From Planctomycetota bacterium (GTDB lineage Bacteria > Planctomycetota > JAJSAM01 > JAJVHW01): a DNA stretch of 64,000 nucleotides. Of this stretch, positions 49,514 to 57,709 are shown piece after piece. How positions within the stretch are numbered: position 1 is the stretch's first letter; every line of letters begins with the position of its first letter. The notes under the pieces are model-generated. The model was given only the letters and a program-made list of their open reading frames with translations, was not told where the DNA came from and did not search any database. Location of the stretch: positions 62,001 to 126,000 of the forward strand of contig JAJFFG010000004.1 in the NCBI GenBank assembly GCA_021776825.1. The letters run 5' to 3'. A program made the position numbers and the translations under genes.

Positions 49514-51058
49514 TCACGCGGGGTGCAGCCCGACGAGCGGGCCCGCATGGGCCTCGGCCGCGGCGAGGAGTGCGCCGCTGCGCATGAGCGCGCGCGCGGC
49601 TTCGAAGTCGGTGGACAGGACGCGGTCGTCGTCGAGCGGGGCGACGCTCTCGCGCAGCGCCGCGTGCGTGGCTTCGAGCGCCGTGCCCGTCCGCAGCGGA
49701 CGACGCAGATCGAGCGCGTTGCATGCCGCGAGGATCTCGATCGCCAGGATCGTCTCGACGTTCTCACCGACCTGCCGCGCCTTGCGGGCCGAGATCGGCG
49801 CCATGCTGACATGGTCTTCCTGGTTGGCCGACGTCGGGATGCTGTCCATCGACGCGGGCTGACCCAGAGTGCGGTTCTCGCACACCAGCGCCGCCGCCGT
49901 GACCTGGGCCATCATGTACCCGCTCTGCAGCCCGGGGATGGCGGCGAGGAACGGGGGCAGATGCGAGAGATCAGGATTGACGAGGCTCTCGATCCGGCGC
50001 TCCGAGATCGATCCGAGTTCGCCGGATGCGCAGGTCATGTAGTCGCACACCAGCGCGACCGGCTCGGCGTGGAAGTTGCCGCCGGAGATGACGTCGCCGG
50101 TGTCGGGGAACACGAGCGGATTGTCCGTCGTGGAGTTGGCCTCGCGCACCAGGACATCGCGGACGTGCGAGAGCGCGTCGCGACAGGCTCCGTGTACCTG
50201 AGGCGCGCACCGCGCCGAGTACGCATCCTGCACCTTGTGGGGCCCGGCGTGGCTCTGGAGCAGCTCGCTGCCCGTGAGCAGACGCTGCACGTTGTCACCC
50301 GTGACCGCCTGGCCCGGATGCGGTCGCACGGCCTGGACTTCCGGTCGGAACGGCTTCGCGCTGTAGAGGAGCGCGTCGATCGTGAGTGCCACTGCGAGGT
50401 CGGCGTGTCGGAGCAGGTCGTCTGCGCGGGCGAGCGCGAGCAGGCCGACGGCGGTGGAGAGCTGCGTGCCGTTCAGCAGCGCGAGGCCCTCCTTTTCGCG
50501 GATCTCGTACGACGGTGCGATGCCGCAGGCGGTGAGCGCCTGCGCCGCGGGCTGGACGACTCCATGGTGGCGCAGTTCGCCCTCGCCGAGGACCGCCAGC
50601 GCGATGTGAGCGAGCGGCGCCAGATCTCCGCTGGCACCGACCGAGCCCTTCTCCGGGACGACGGGGACAAGACCCGCGTTCCAGATCGCGAGCAGGCGCT
50701 CGACGAGCCCGCGACTCACTCCGGAGTTGCCGCGGATCAGCGACTGGATGCGCAGGAGGAGCATCAGTCGCGCGGCGTCGTCCGGCAGATGGCGCCCGAC
50801 GCCGCAGCAGTGCGAGCGGATCAGGTTCTCCTGGAGCCGGACGCGATCCTCGGGGGCGATCGTGCGGTCCTGGAGTCGCCCGAAGCCGGTGTTGACGCCG
50901 TAGACGGCGCGACCGTCGGCCAGCGCGTCGTCGATGACGCCCCGCGCGACGGCCACGCGCTGCCACGCGTCGTCGGATACGGAGAGGGTCAGGCGCGGCT
51001 CGCGCACGGCGCGACGCACGTCGTCGAGGGTCAGTCCGGAACCGGAGAGGGTCAGCAC
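49514..51058 (-). CDS. hutH: Histidine ammonia-lyase
   Basis: The 514-aa enzyme removes ammonia from histidine to give urocanate, the first step of histidine use. The MIO prosthetic group forms from Ala-Ser-Gly in GSVGASGDLAPLAHIAL (about 141-143). The catalytic Tyr loop AVYGVNTGFGRL (about 52-63), REANSTTDNPLVFPDTGDVI, SGGNFHAEPVAL and SANQEDHVSMAPISARKARQ are intact. Length is typical. It lies upstream of the GNAT and hutU genes. Confidence 0.95.
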   Translation of the reverse strand: MLTLSGSGLTLDDVRRAVREPRLTLSVSDDAWQRVAVARGVIDDALADGRAVYGVNTGFGRLQDRTIAPEDRVRLQENLIRSHCCGVGRHLPDDAARLMLLLRIQSLIRGNSGVSRGLVERLLAIWNAGLVPVVPEKGSVGASGDLAPLAHIALAVLGEGELRHHGVVQPAAQALTACGIAPSYEIREKEGLALLNGTQLSTAVGLLALARADDLLRHADLAVALTIDALLYSAKPFRPEVQAVRPHPGQAVTGDNVQRLLTGSELLQSHAGPHKVQDAYSARCAPQVHGACRDALSHVRDVLVREANSTTDNPLVFPDTGDVISGGNFHAEPVALVCDYMTCASGELGSISERRIESLVNPDLSHLPPFLAAIPGLQSGYMMAQVTAAALVCENRTLGQPASMDSIPTSANQEDHVSMAPISARKARQVGENVETILAIEILAACNALDLRRPLRTGTALEATHAALRESVAPLDDDRVLSTDFEAARALMRSGALLAAAEAHAGPLVGLHPA

Positions 51059-51144
51059 GCCGCGGAGGCTACCCGGCGGCCGGAGAGGGCTGGATCACTC
51101 TTTGGCGATCCCGTTTCGAGATCACCGGCTCGGTCATCACCGGT

Positions 51145-51174
51145 CTGTGTGTGACCGAACTGTGTGTGACCGAA
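51145..51174. repeat. Two perfect 15-bp direct repeats upstream of hutH
   Basis: CTGTGTGTGACCGAA occurs at 51145-51159 and 51160-51174, in the gap between the hutH start and the neighbouring exported protein gene. ATCACCGG also occurs twice at 51121 and 51136. Position near hutH suggests possible regulatory sites; this is inference. Confidence 0.45.
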
Positions 51175-51181
51175 CTGGGGA

Positions 51182-52351
51182 TCACTCGTCGACGAGCTCC
51201 ACGCGCGTGGACCGCTCGACGTCGAGGAAGCGCGGCTCGAACGCCGCACCGCCGTCCGGACCGACGCCGCGCCGCCACGAGGGCCAGATCTGGTACTTCA
51301 CGTCGATCTCGGAGTCGATGAGGCGCCCGGCCTCGCGATCGAAGCGCCATGCCGCGGAGTACGCGTCGGCGTCGGCCTGGACATGGACCCTCTCGATGGC
51401 GGTGGCGTGGCCGCGCCGGATGCCGAGTCGCGGCTCCTTGTCGACGTTGGCAACGGCGGCGATCCGGAAGACGTTGTCTGCGTCGTGCGTGCTGGTGAGC
51501 CCGCCGTCGAACACGACGTAGTGCGCGTACGGCGTCACGCGCCGTAGGCGCATGTCCCGCTTCTCGCCGGCGGGGATCGGATCGGCTCCGACGGGCGGGA
51601 AGAATCGCTCCATCCACTGCGTCAGCATGTCGTCCAGCGCGAACTGGGGCTCCATCTTGCGGGTCTGGCCCGGGGAGATCAGCTCGACCGCGGCAGCCCA
51701 CTCCTCCTCCAGCCGATCGAGACCGTCGATCGAGACCGGAGCGCCGTTCTTCCCGAGCTTCACCTGCACGGGCATGCCCAGCGCAGCCATCAACGGCTTC
51801 ACCGTGGGGCCGACGACGTCGTCGTCGAGCATCTGCTGGTCGGGGTCGCGCGTGTCGAAGTCGAATTCCAACCCGTTCGGGTAGATCGCCTGGATGCGCA
51901 TCCAGTCCATCGAGACCTGGATGCGGGGCTCCGGCGAGGCGCCGACGACACGCATCGAAAACCCGATGTAGCGCCGCTCGGCGACGGTCCCGCCGTCCTC
52001 GCGATTGCGCGTCAGAGTCGCCTCGGTGAGCACGTACTCGGACTTCGTGCCGACCTTGTACGTGAGGCGGACCGGCACCGAAGTCCCGTCCTCGAGTGGC
52101 GGTCCCACGTCGCGCTTCGGCATCGGGTCCGGGAGCTCGACCGGGGCTCGCGGCTTGAGCTGCGCTCCGCCGTTCGACGCCCGACGAGGGTGGGGGTCGC
52201 GGAAGCCCCCGTCGCCGCCTCCGGAAGCGTCCTGCTCAGGGTCGACGCTGGCCGTGCCACCCCCGTTCCCAGGGAGGACTTGCCACACGACGAACGCCGA
52301 GATGGCGAGGGCGAGCAGGATCAGTGCGAGGCGAGTCTTCTTGCGGTCCAT
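51182..52351 (-). CDS. Exported or anchored protein of unknown function (DUF6263-like)
   Basis: The 389-aa protein has an N-terminal hydrophobic segment (RLALILLALAISAFVVWQVL) that could anchor it. A Gly/Asp-rich low-complexity stretch (GGDGGFRDPHPRR) follows to about residue 70. The beta-rich domain contains VPVRLTYKVGTKSEYVLTEA, EPRIQVSMDWMRIQAIYPNG and DVKYQIWPSWRRG. The pattern of T..KVG..Y..T resembles DUF6263-type lipoproteins, with low certainty. It stands alone, upstream of the hutH run and on the same strand. Confidence 0.5.
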   Translation of the reverse strand: MDRKKTRLALILLALAISAFVVWQVLPGNGGGTASVDPEQDASGGGDGGFRDPHPRRASNGGAQLKPRAPVELPDPMPKRDVGPPLEDGTSVPVRLTYKVGTKSEYVLTEATLTRNREDGGTVAERRYIGFSMRVVGASPEPRIQVSMDWMRIQAIYPNGLEFDFDTRDPDQQMLDDDVVGPTVKPLMAALGMPVQVKLGKNGAPVSIDGLDRLEEEWAAAVELISPGQTRKMEPQFALDDMLTQWMERFFPPVGADPIPAGEKRDMRLRRVTPYAHYVVFDGGLTSTHDADNVFRIAAVANVDKEPRLGIRRGHATAIERVHVQADADAYSAAWRFDREAGRLIDSEIDVKYQIWPSWRRGVGPDGGAAFEPRFLDVERSTRVELVDE

Positions 52352-52532
52352 GTTCTGTTCCGGTCAGGCAGCGATCCCGATCGGCAGAGTGTAACGGCGC
52401 GTGACACCGTGCCCCACGCAGTCACGATGGCATCGGCCTCACCTCGGCTCGGGCTCACGTTGGCATCAGGCTCCCCTTCGTGTCGTCCTCACCTTGGTAG
52501 AGGGCCCGAGCGGGGTGAACCTGTCGCCTGCG

Positions 52533-53627
52533 ATGCGCCTCGCCGTCGACGTCAGCATTCTCGAGCTCCCGTGCCCCACTGGCGTGGAGCGCGTCGCGCG
52601 AGAGATCGTGCAGGTGCTGCCGAGCGTCCTCTCGTCGTCGGACGTCCTCCTCGTGCTGGGCCGAGGCGAGATCGAACTGCCCAGCTCGATCGGTCACGGA
52701 GCCCGCGTGATTGGCCTCGGAGGGCGCGAGCCACTCGCCGTCTGGCGGGAGACGCGACTCGTGAAGGCGCTGCGGAGCCAGAACGCCGACGTGCTCTGGT
52801 CACCGGTGGCGGCCATTCCCGTGCGGACCCGCGTGCCGCGCGTGGCCACCGTGCACGAACTCCCCTGGCGCGTGCGGCCCGGTCTCGAGGGCACGCTGCG
52901 CGAACGCGTACATCGCGCTCGCCTGGCCGTCGCGGTGAAGGCGGCAGCCCGGATCGTCGTGCCGAGCGCCAGCGCTCGCGAGCAGCTGGTGGCCGACGCC
53001 CCCGCGGCGGCGGACCGCGTCCGCGTGGTGGGGCACGGCGTGCCCGCGAGGTTCCGCCGGCCGGTGGACGCCGGCTCCGCCGCCGAGCTGCGCGCGCTCC
53101 ATCTGGTGCCGTCGACGCCGTACGTCCTGCACGTCGGCGGCACGCGCCCCCGGAAGAACGTCCCGCTCCTGCTGCGAGCCTTCGCGCGCTACCGGCTCCG
53201 CGGCGGGACCTGGCCGCTCGTCCTGGCTGGGCCGGGCGACCCGCCGACTCGCCTCCCCGCCGCCGCGTACCATCTCGGGTATGTCTCCGAGGAACTCCTG
53301 GCCGCGCTCTACGACGGTGCCGGGGCACTTGCGGTGTCCTCCGAGTCCGAGGGGTTCGGGCTCCCGGTGATCGAGGCGATGACCGTCGCCGTTCCGGTCG
53401 TGACGACCCGTGCCGGCGGGTTGGTGGAGACGGCCGGAGACGCCGCGCTGGCCGTCGACCCGGACGACGAAGAGGGCCTGGCCGATGCGCTCCTCCGCCT
53501 CGAGCGCGAGCCGGAGACGCGCGAGGACCTGATCGAGCGCGGGCGGGCTCACGCCGCGGGGTTCACGTGGGAGCAGGCGGCGGTGCGCTTGCATGCCGTC
53601 CTGGCGGAGGCCTGCGAGCTGCGATGA
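52533..53627 (+). CDS. Glycosyltransferase family 4-like
   Basis: The 364-aa GT-B-fold enzyme starts at ATG 52533 (MRLAVDVSILELPCPTGVER). Motifs include the TGVERV loop for nucleotide-sugar handling, VATVHELPWRVRPGLE, PYVLHVGGTRPRKNVPLLLR and the C-terminal EX7E-type SESEGFGLPVIEAMTVAVPV (near 268-287). It adds a sugar to an unknown acceptor, probably in surface polysaccharide synthesis. Its stop overlaps the next ATG by 4 bp, so the pair is translationally coupled. Confidence 0.87.
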   Translation: MRLAVDVSILELPCPTGVERVAREIVQVLPSVLSSSDVLLVLGRGEIELPSSIGHGARVIGLGGREPLAVWRETRLVKALRSQNADVLWSPVAAIPVRTRVPRVATVHELPWRVRPGLEGTLRERVHRARLAVAVKAAARIVVPSASAREQLVADAPAAADRVRVVGHGVPARFRRPVDAGSAAELRALHLVPSTPYVLHVGGTRPRKNVPLLLRAFARYRLRGGTWPLVLAGPGDPPTRLPAAAYHLGYVSEELLAALYDGAGALAVSSESEGFGLPVIEAMTVAVPVVTTRAGGLVETAGDAALAVDPDDEEGLADALLRLEREPETREDLIERGRAHAAGFTWEQAAVRLHAVLAEACELR

Positions 53628-54715
53628 GCGAACCCGTCGCACGCGTCGCGCTCAACGCCACCGCGTACGACGGACTGCCCTCCGGAGCCCGGAGACGCGC
53701 CGCGGGACTCGCCGCCGCGCTCGTCCGTGCCGGCGCGGACGTGATCGCCCTGACGCCGCGCCGCGGAACGCTGCGACCGGACGTCGAAGCGGAGAGCGAG
53801 GGGATGCTGGACGACGCTCTCTATCGCGAGATCGCGACGCCGCTCGACCCGGGGCGTCCGGTTCTCCGCGCGCTTGCAGCCGGTCGACAACTTTCGCGCT
53901 TTGTCCCGCTCGATGCCGATCTGTTCGTGACCGACTACTACCCCGTTCTCCGCGGGGTCACCACGGTCCTCACGGTCCACGACCTGCGCTACTTGGCAGC
54001 GAGCGAGCACGAGCCACGGGCTCGGAGCGCGTGGTTTCGCGCCTTCTACCCTCGCCTGGCCCAGCGGGCGCCGCATGTGGTCGTGCCGTCACGATCTGTC
54101 GCCGCGGAGGCCGTCGCGCTGCTGGGTCTCGCCCCCGAGCGGCTCCACGTCATCCCCAACGGGCTCGGCCGCGCCTGGCGCGCCGCGCCGACGAGCCCCC
54201 TTCCGCCCGAGCATCTCCTCTTCCTCGGCACGGACGAGCGGCGTAAGGGGCTGCGTCCATTGCTCCGCGCTCTGGCCGAGGCGCCCAACGCACCGCCGCT
54301 CCTCGTTGCGGGCCGAGCCAGTCGCACGCTCTCGTTGGCGCTCGATGCGGCGCCGTCGCTGCGCGGCTCGGACCGCGTGCGGGCTGTCGGCGAGCCGAGC
54401 GACGAGACCCTCGTCGATCTGGTCCGCCGCTCGTACGCGCTCGTCCACCCGAGCCGCTACGAGGGGTTCGGGCTGCCGGTGATGGAGGCCCTGGCGGTCG
54501 GGGTGCCCGTTCTGGCGGTGCGACAGGCCGCGGTCGCTGAGGCCGCGTCGGAGGGAGCCGTCTGGCTCGATCCGGACGACATGCCGGCGTGGAGTCGGGC
54601 TCTCGACGATCCAGCGACGATCGAAAGGCCGGTCTCCGACGAGACGATCGCCGCCGCGCGCGCTCGAAGCTGGGATGCCGCGGCGGCGGCGCTGCTCGCG
54701 CTCAGCCGGCGGTGA
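53624..54715 (+). CDS. Glycosyltransferase family 4-like
   Basis: The 363-aa protein is a second GT-B enzyme. Key features are LNATAYDGLPSGARRRAAGL, TVHDLRYLAASEHEPRARSA, HVIPNGLGRAWRAAP, LLFLGTDERRKGLRPLLRAL and the donor-site HPSRYEGFGLPVMEALAVGV (near 272-290). It is coupled to the preceding glycosyltransferase by an ATGA overlap, suggesting two consecutive sugar additions. It is convergent with the FHA gene, overlapping its stop by 14 bp. Confidence 0.87.
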   Translation: MSEPVARVALNATAYDGLPSGARRRAAGLAAALVRAGADVIALTPRRGTLRPDVEAESEGMLDDALYREIATPLDPGRPVLRALAAGRQLSRFVPLDADLFVTDYYPVLRGVTTVLTVHDLRYLAASEHEPRARSAWFRAFYPRLAQRAPHVVVPSRSVAAEAVALLGLAPERLHVIPNGLGRAWRAAPTSPLPPEHLLFLGTDERRKGLRPLLRALAEAPNAPPLLVAGRASRTLSLALDAAPSLRGSDRVRAVGEPSDETLVDLVRRSYALVHPSRYEGFGLPVMEALAVGVPVLAVRQAAVAEAASEGAVWLDPDDMPAWSRALDDPATIERPVSDETIAAARARSWDAAAAALLALSRR

Positions 54716-55388
54716 CGCCCGTCAGCTTCAACATGCCCCAGACGAGCAGGGCCACGACACTGAGTCCGACGACCCAGAACGCGAGCTGCATCAGACCGGA
54801 GTGCTGGCTCAGCTCGAGGTCGAAGATGCTCGCCTTCTTCTGGTCGACGCGGCTGAACTGCAACACGTCGTCGCGGACCGAGATGCCCGCGTCGGGGCCC
54901 TTCGAGCGCTTGGACGCCGCAGACGCGGCTCGCGCCTGATCGAACGCCGCCTGCTTCTTCGCGCTGCTCGCTTTGGAGCCACCGCTGCGCTTCTGAGCTG
55001 GACGCTGCGCGGGCGGACGACCGGTGGAGACCGGCTCGACGACGTCGAGGCCGAGGTCGAGCTCGTCTTCGTCCTCGATCTCGTCGGCTGCCGCCGGGGC
55101 ACCCTCCCCGGCGTGGAACACCAGGACGGTCTGACCGATCTGGATCTTGTCGCCGTCCTTGAGGTCCTTGCGCTTGCTGGGCTGGCCATTGACCAGGATC
55201 CCGTTGCGCGAGCCCAGGTCCGTGACGACCCAGCGGCCGGCGGAGTACTGCACGCGGCAGTGCTCGCGGGAGGCCTTCGTGTCCGCGACGGGGACGTCGG
55301 CGGTCTCGCCGCGACCCAGTACCGCGGACTCCGCGACGTCGTAGCTCTTGCCGGCGTGCTTACCGGCCTGGATCTCGAGGCGTGCCAT
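54702..55388 (-). CDS. Tail-anchored FHA-domain protein
   Basis: The 228-aa protein starts MARLEIQAGKHAGKSYDVAE after a strong ribosome-binding site (AAGGAGGAAC). The FHA domain (1-~92) has the phosphothreonine-binding GRGE, SREHC and GSRNGILVNGQPSKRKDLKD loops. A basic Ala/Lys/Ser linker follows. One membrane helix near the C-terminus (LAFWVVGLSVVALLVWGML) would anchor it with FHA in the cytoplasm. FHA domains bind phosphorylated partners; none is evident nearby. Confidence 0.85.
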   Translation of the reverse strand: MARLEIQAGKHAGKSYDVAESAVLGRGETADVPVADTKASREHCRVQYSAGRWVVTDLGSRNGILVNGQPSKRKDLKDGDKIQIGQTVLVFHAGEGAPAAADEIEDEDELDLGLDVVEPVSTGRPPAQRPAQKRSGGSKASSAKKQAAFDQARAASAASKRSKGPDAGISVRDDVLQFSRVDQKKASIFDLELSQHSGLMQLAFWVVGLSVVALLVWGMLKLTGVTAG

Positions 55389-55715
55389 CCCGTTCCTCCT
55401 TCTCCGCGTCGCGGAGCCCGAACAGGATAGCGAAGCGTGGGCGCGCGACGAACGGAGACGTTCCGCCGGGCAACGCATTCCGCCGCCGACTCGCGATCAC
55501 CGCTCGGCATCGATCCCCCTCTCGATGTCGGTTCACCACGGCGATACGGCGGCACGGCGGAGCACGGCGAACACCTGGTCGGTCAGGGCAGTCGTCTCGC
55601 GCGCGGCGCCTCCGCGAGCCCGGTCACACTGCTCCGACGGAACCCCTCGGGCGAGGAACGCGCCGTCGCCACGCAACCTGCGACCCGCGCACGCGATCCG
55701 GGCTACCCTTCCCTC
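55389..55715. other. Divergent intergenic region with no gene seen
   Basis: This 327-bp gap separates the FHA and RluA genes, read away from each other, so it should hold both promoters. It includes the FHA ribosome-binding site next to 55388. I see no coding sequence, repeat or hairpin of note. Confidence 0.4.
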
Positions 55716-56711
55716 GTGCGGACGATCGAGATCGCGCGGGACGACGCTGGCCAGCGTGTGGATCGGTTCCTGCGGAAGTACCTGGCCTCGGCCACGCTCG
55801 GGCACGTCTTCAAACTGCTGCGCACCAAGCAGGTCCGCGTGAACGGCCGCCGGGCCCGGCCCGAGCAGCGCCTCGTGGAGGGCGACGAGGTCGAGTTCCG
55901 ACTTCCGGACGAGCGACTCTCCGAGATGGCGCAGAAGCGCGCCGGAGCGCGTTCGGCCCCCGCGACACGCAGTCTCGAGGCGTTGTCGATCCTCCATCGC
56001 GACGAGCACGTACTCGCCGTGGACAAGCCACCCATGCTGCTCGTGCAGGCGGGGGAGCGGCCCGACGAGCCGACGCTCGATCGGTTGGTCCTCGATCTGG
56101 TCGGCGAGGGGGAGGCCCTCACGTTCCGGCCGTCGCTGGCGCATCGGCTCGATCGCGGGACGAGCGGCGTGGTGCTGCTCGGACTCTCGGCGCCCGGGCT
56201 TCGTGGACTCACGGCCGCGTTTCGCGAGCGGCGCGTCACGAAGCGCTACCTCGCTCTCGTCCACGGGAGGCCCAAGGAGTCGGCGTTCCGTGTCGACCTG
56301 CCGCTGCAGCGGACGGATACGGAGGATCGTCGCGGGGCGCGCGTGCGCGTCTCGCACGGGCCCGACGCGCAGTCGGCCTCGACCGAGATGCGCGTGGTGG
56401 CCACGAGTCCTGACGGCCAGCTGACCCTCATCGAGGCGCGTCCGATGACGGGCCGCACCCACCAGATCCGGGTGCACCTGCGTGCGTCGGGACTTCCGAT
56501 CGTGGGCGATCCGGCCTACGGCGACCCCGAACGCGTGCGACAGATCCGCGGCTCCGCGGGACTGTGGCGCACGTTCCTGCACGCGTGGCGCATCGAACTG
56601 GTGCACCCGGTCTCGGGAGAACCGCTCGTCGTCGAGTCGCCTCTGCCGAGCGATCTGCGCCGCACGCTGCAGATGGCGGAGATCGCGTTCGAGCCGGGAG
56701 CGGAGCGATGA
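55716..56711 (+). CDS. RluA-family pseudouridine synthase
   Basis: The 331-aa enzyme converts uridine to pseudouridine in rRNA or tRNA. GTG 55716 was chosen because the S4 domain begins right after it (DDAGQRVDRFLRKYLASATL, then LLRTKQVRVNGRRARPEQRL). The catalytic Asp is in LAHRLDRGTSGVVLLG (about 144). KRYLALVHGRP, RPMTGRTHQIRVHLRASGLP and GDPAYGDP are further family marks. Which position is modified cannot be told. It is coupled to the downstream GNAT gene (ATGA). Confidence 0.9.
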   Translation: MRTIEIARDDAGQRVDRFLRKYLASATLGHVFKLLRTKQVRVNGRRARPEQRLVEGDEVEFRLPDERLSEMAQKRAGARSAPATRSLEALSILHRDEHVLAVDKPPMLLVQAGERPDEPTLDRLVLDLVGEGEALTFRPSLAHRLDRGTSGVVLLGLSAPGLRGLTAAFRERRVTKRYLALVHGRPKESAFRVDLPLQRTDTEDRRGARVRVSHGPDAQSASTEMRVVATSPDGQLTLIEARPMTGRTHQIRVHLRASGLPIVGDPAYGDPERVRQIRGSAGLWRTFLHAWRIELVHPVSGEPLVVESPLPSDLRRTLQMAEIAFEPGAER

Positions 56712-57520
56712 CGCGCAGCGTGCGCGTGCTGGGCCACCGCGAGCGTGAGGCGCTCGAGACGCTGCTCCTGGCAGGCGGCACCGCTGACACGTGGATGCGG
56801 CACGCCCTCGCAACTGGCGGAACGGCCTCGTTCGTCGGGGTCTTCGACGGCGCGCAGCTGATCGGGGCCGCGATCGCCCGCAAAGGTGCGATCTCCGCGT
56901 CTTCGCTCACGGGCACGGAGGCGGCCGAGGCCATGGTGCCCGCGCTGCGTGCGCTCGGGCCGTGGTTCAGCGTCGTCGGCCCCGTGCGGCCGTGCACGGC
57001 GATCATCCGCGCCCTGGCACCGCGGGGGGTGTTCCGCGTGGATCGCGAGCAGATCCTGATGGCTGTGGAGAGTGCGGCCGACCTGCTCCCGGGAACGGGG
57101 CGGTTGCGCCAGGCGCGGGCCGATGACGTCCCGCAACTCGCGCCGCTTGTCGCTCGCTACCGCCGCGAGGACGGCCTGACGCTCCCGGACGAGGACCAGG
57201 GCCGCTGGATCCGGACGCACGTGACCGAGCGCGTCGGTGAGGGTGCGATCTACGTCGTCGACGACGACGGCGAGCTCGTCTTCACCGGGGCGTTCAACTT
57301 CCGAGGACGATCGGGCTCCGGACTCGGGGGCATCTTCACCGTCCCGGATCGCCGCGGCGAGGGCATCGGAGCTCGCGGAACGTCCGATCTCTGTCGCCTG
57401 GCGCTCACCGACGGACCGCTCACCACGCTGCATGTCGATGCGCGCAACGAGGCTGCTCTGCGTTGCTATGAGCGAGCCGGCCTACGCCGCGTCGGTCGCT
57501 TTCGCCTCACGTTCCGGTAG
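56708..57520 (+). CDS. GNAT acetyltransferase with DUF4081-like N-terminal domain
   Basis: The 270-aa protein overlaps the RluA stop by 4 bp. Residues 1-~120 resemble DUF4081 (TGGTASFVGVFDGAQLIGAA, then FSVVGPVRPCTAIIRAL). The C-terminal GNAT domain has RQARADDVPQLAPLVARYRR, GLGGIFTVPDRRGEGIGARG (acetyl-CoA loop) and VDARNEAALRCYERAGLRRV. The substrate is unknown. Confidence 0.82.
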   Translation: MTRSVRVLGHREREALETLLLAGGTADTWMRHALATGGTASFVGVFDGAQLIGAAIARKGAISASSLTGTEAAEAMVPALRALGPWFSVVGPVRPCTAIIRALAPRGVFRVDREQILMAVESAADLLPGTGRLRQARADDVPQLAPLVARYRREDGLTLPDEDQGRWIRTHVTERVGEGAIYVVDDDGELVFTGAFNFRGRSGSGLGGIFTVPDRRGEGIGARGTSDLCRLALTDGPLTTLHVDARNEAALRCYERAGLRRVGRFRLTFR

Positions 57521-57709
57521 CGCTCCGGTACCGCGCGGTAACGCAAGCGCCCTCCGTGGGCTCTGCGAGCGGGTGGAACGCACGTTGCGTTCGAGAGAGT
57601 GGGCCCCCTTGAACGCAGGTGGAAGTCCCGTGCCGGCACACTGACTCGCGCGCCGCCGGGCGGGATGCCTGCGGGGGGCCCATTCCCATTCCCGGTGTAC
57701 CCTCGCGCG

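Noticed and set aside
36687..51058. Single hut operon
   Set aside because: Opposite-strand genes at 39837, 42710 and 46633 interrupt the region, so hutH-hutU and hutI-ftcD cannot share one transcript.
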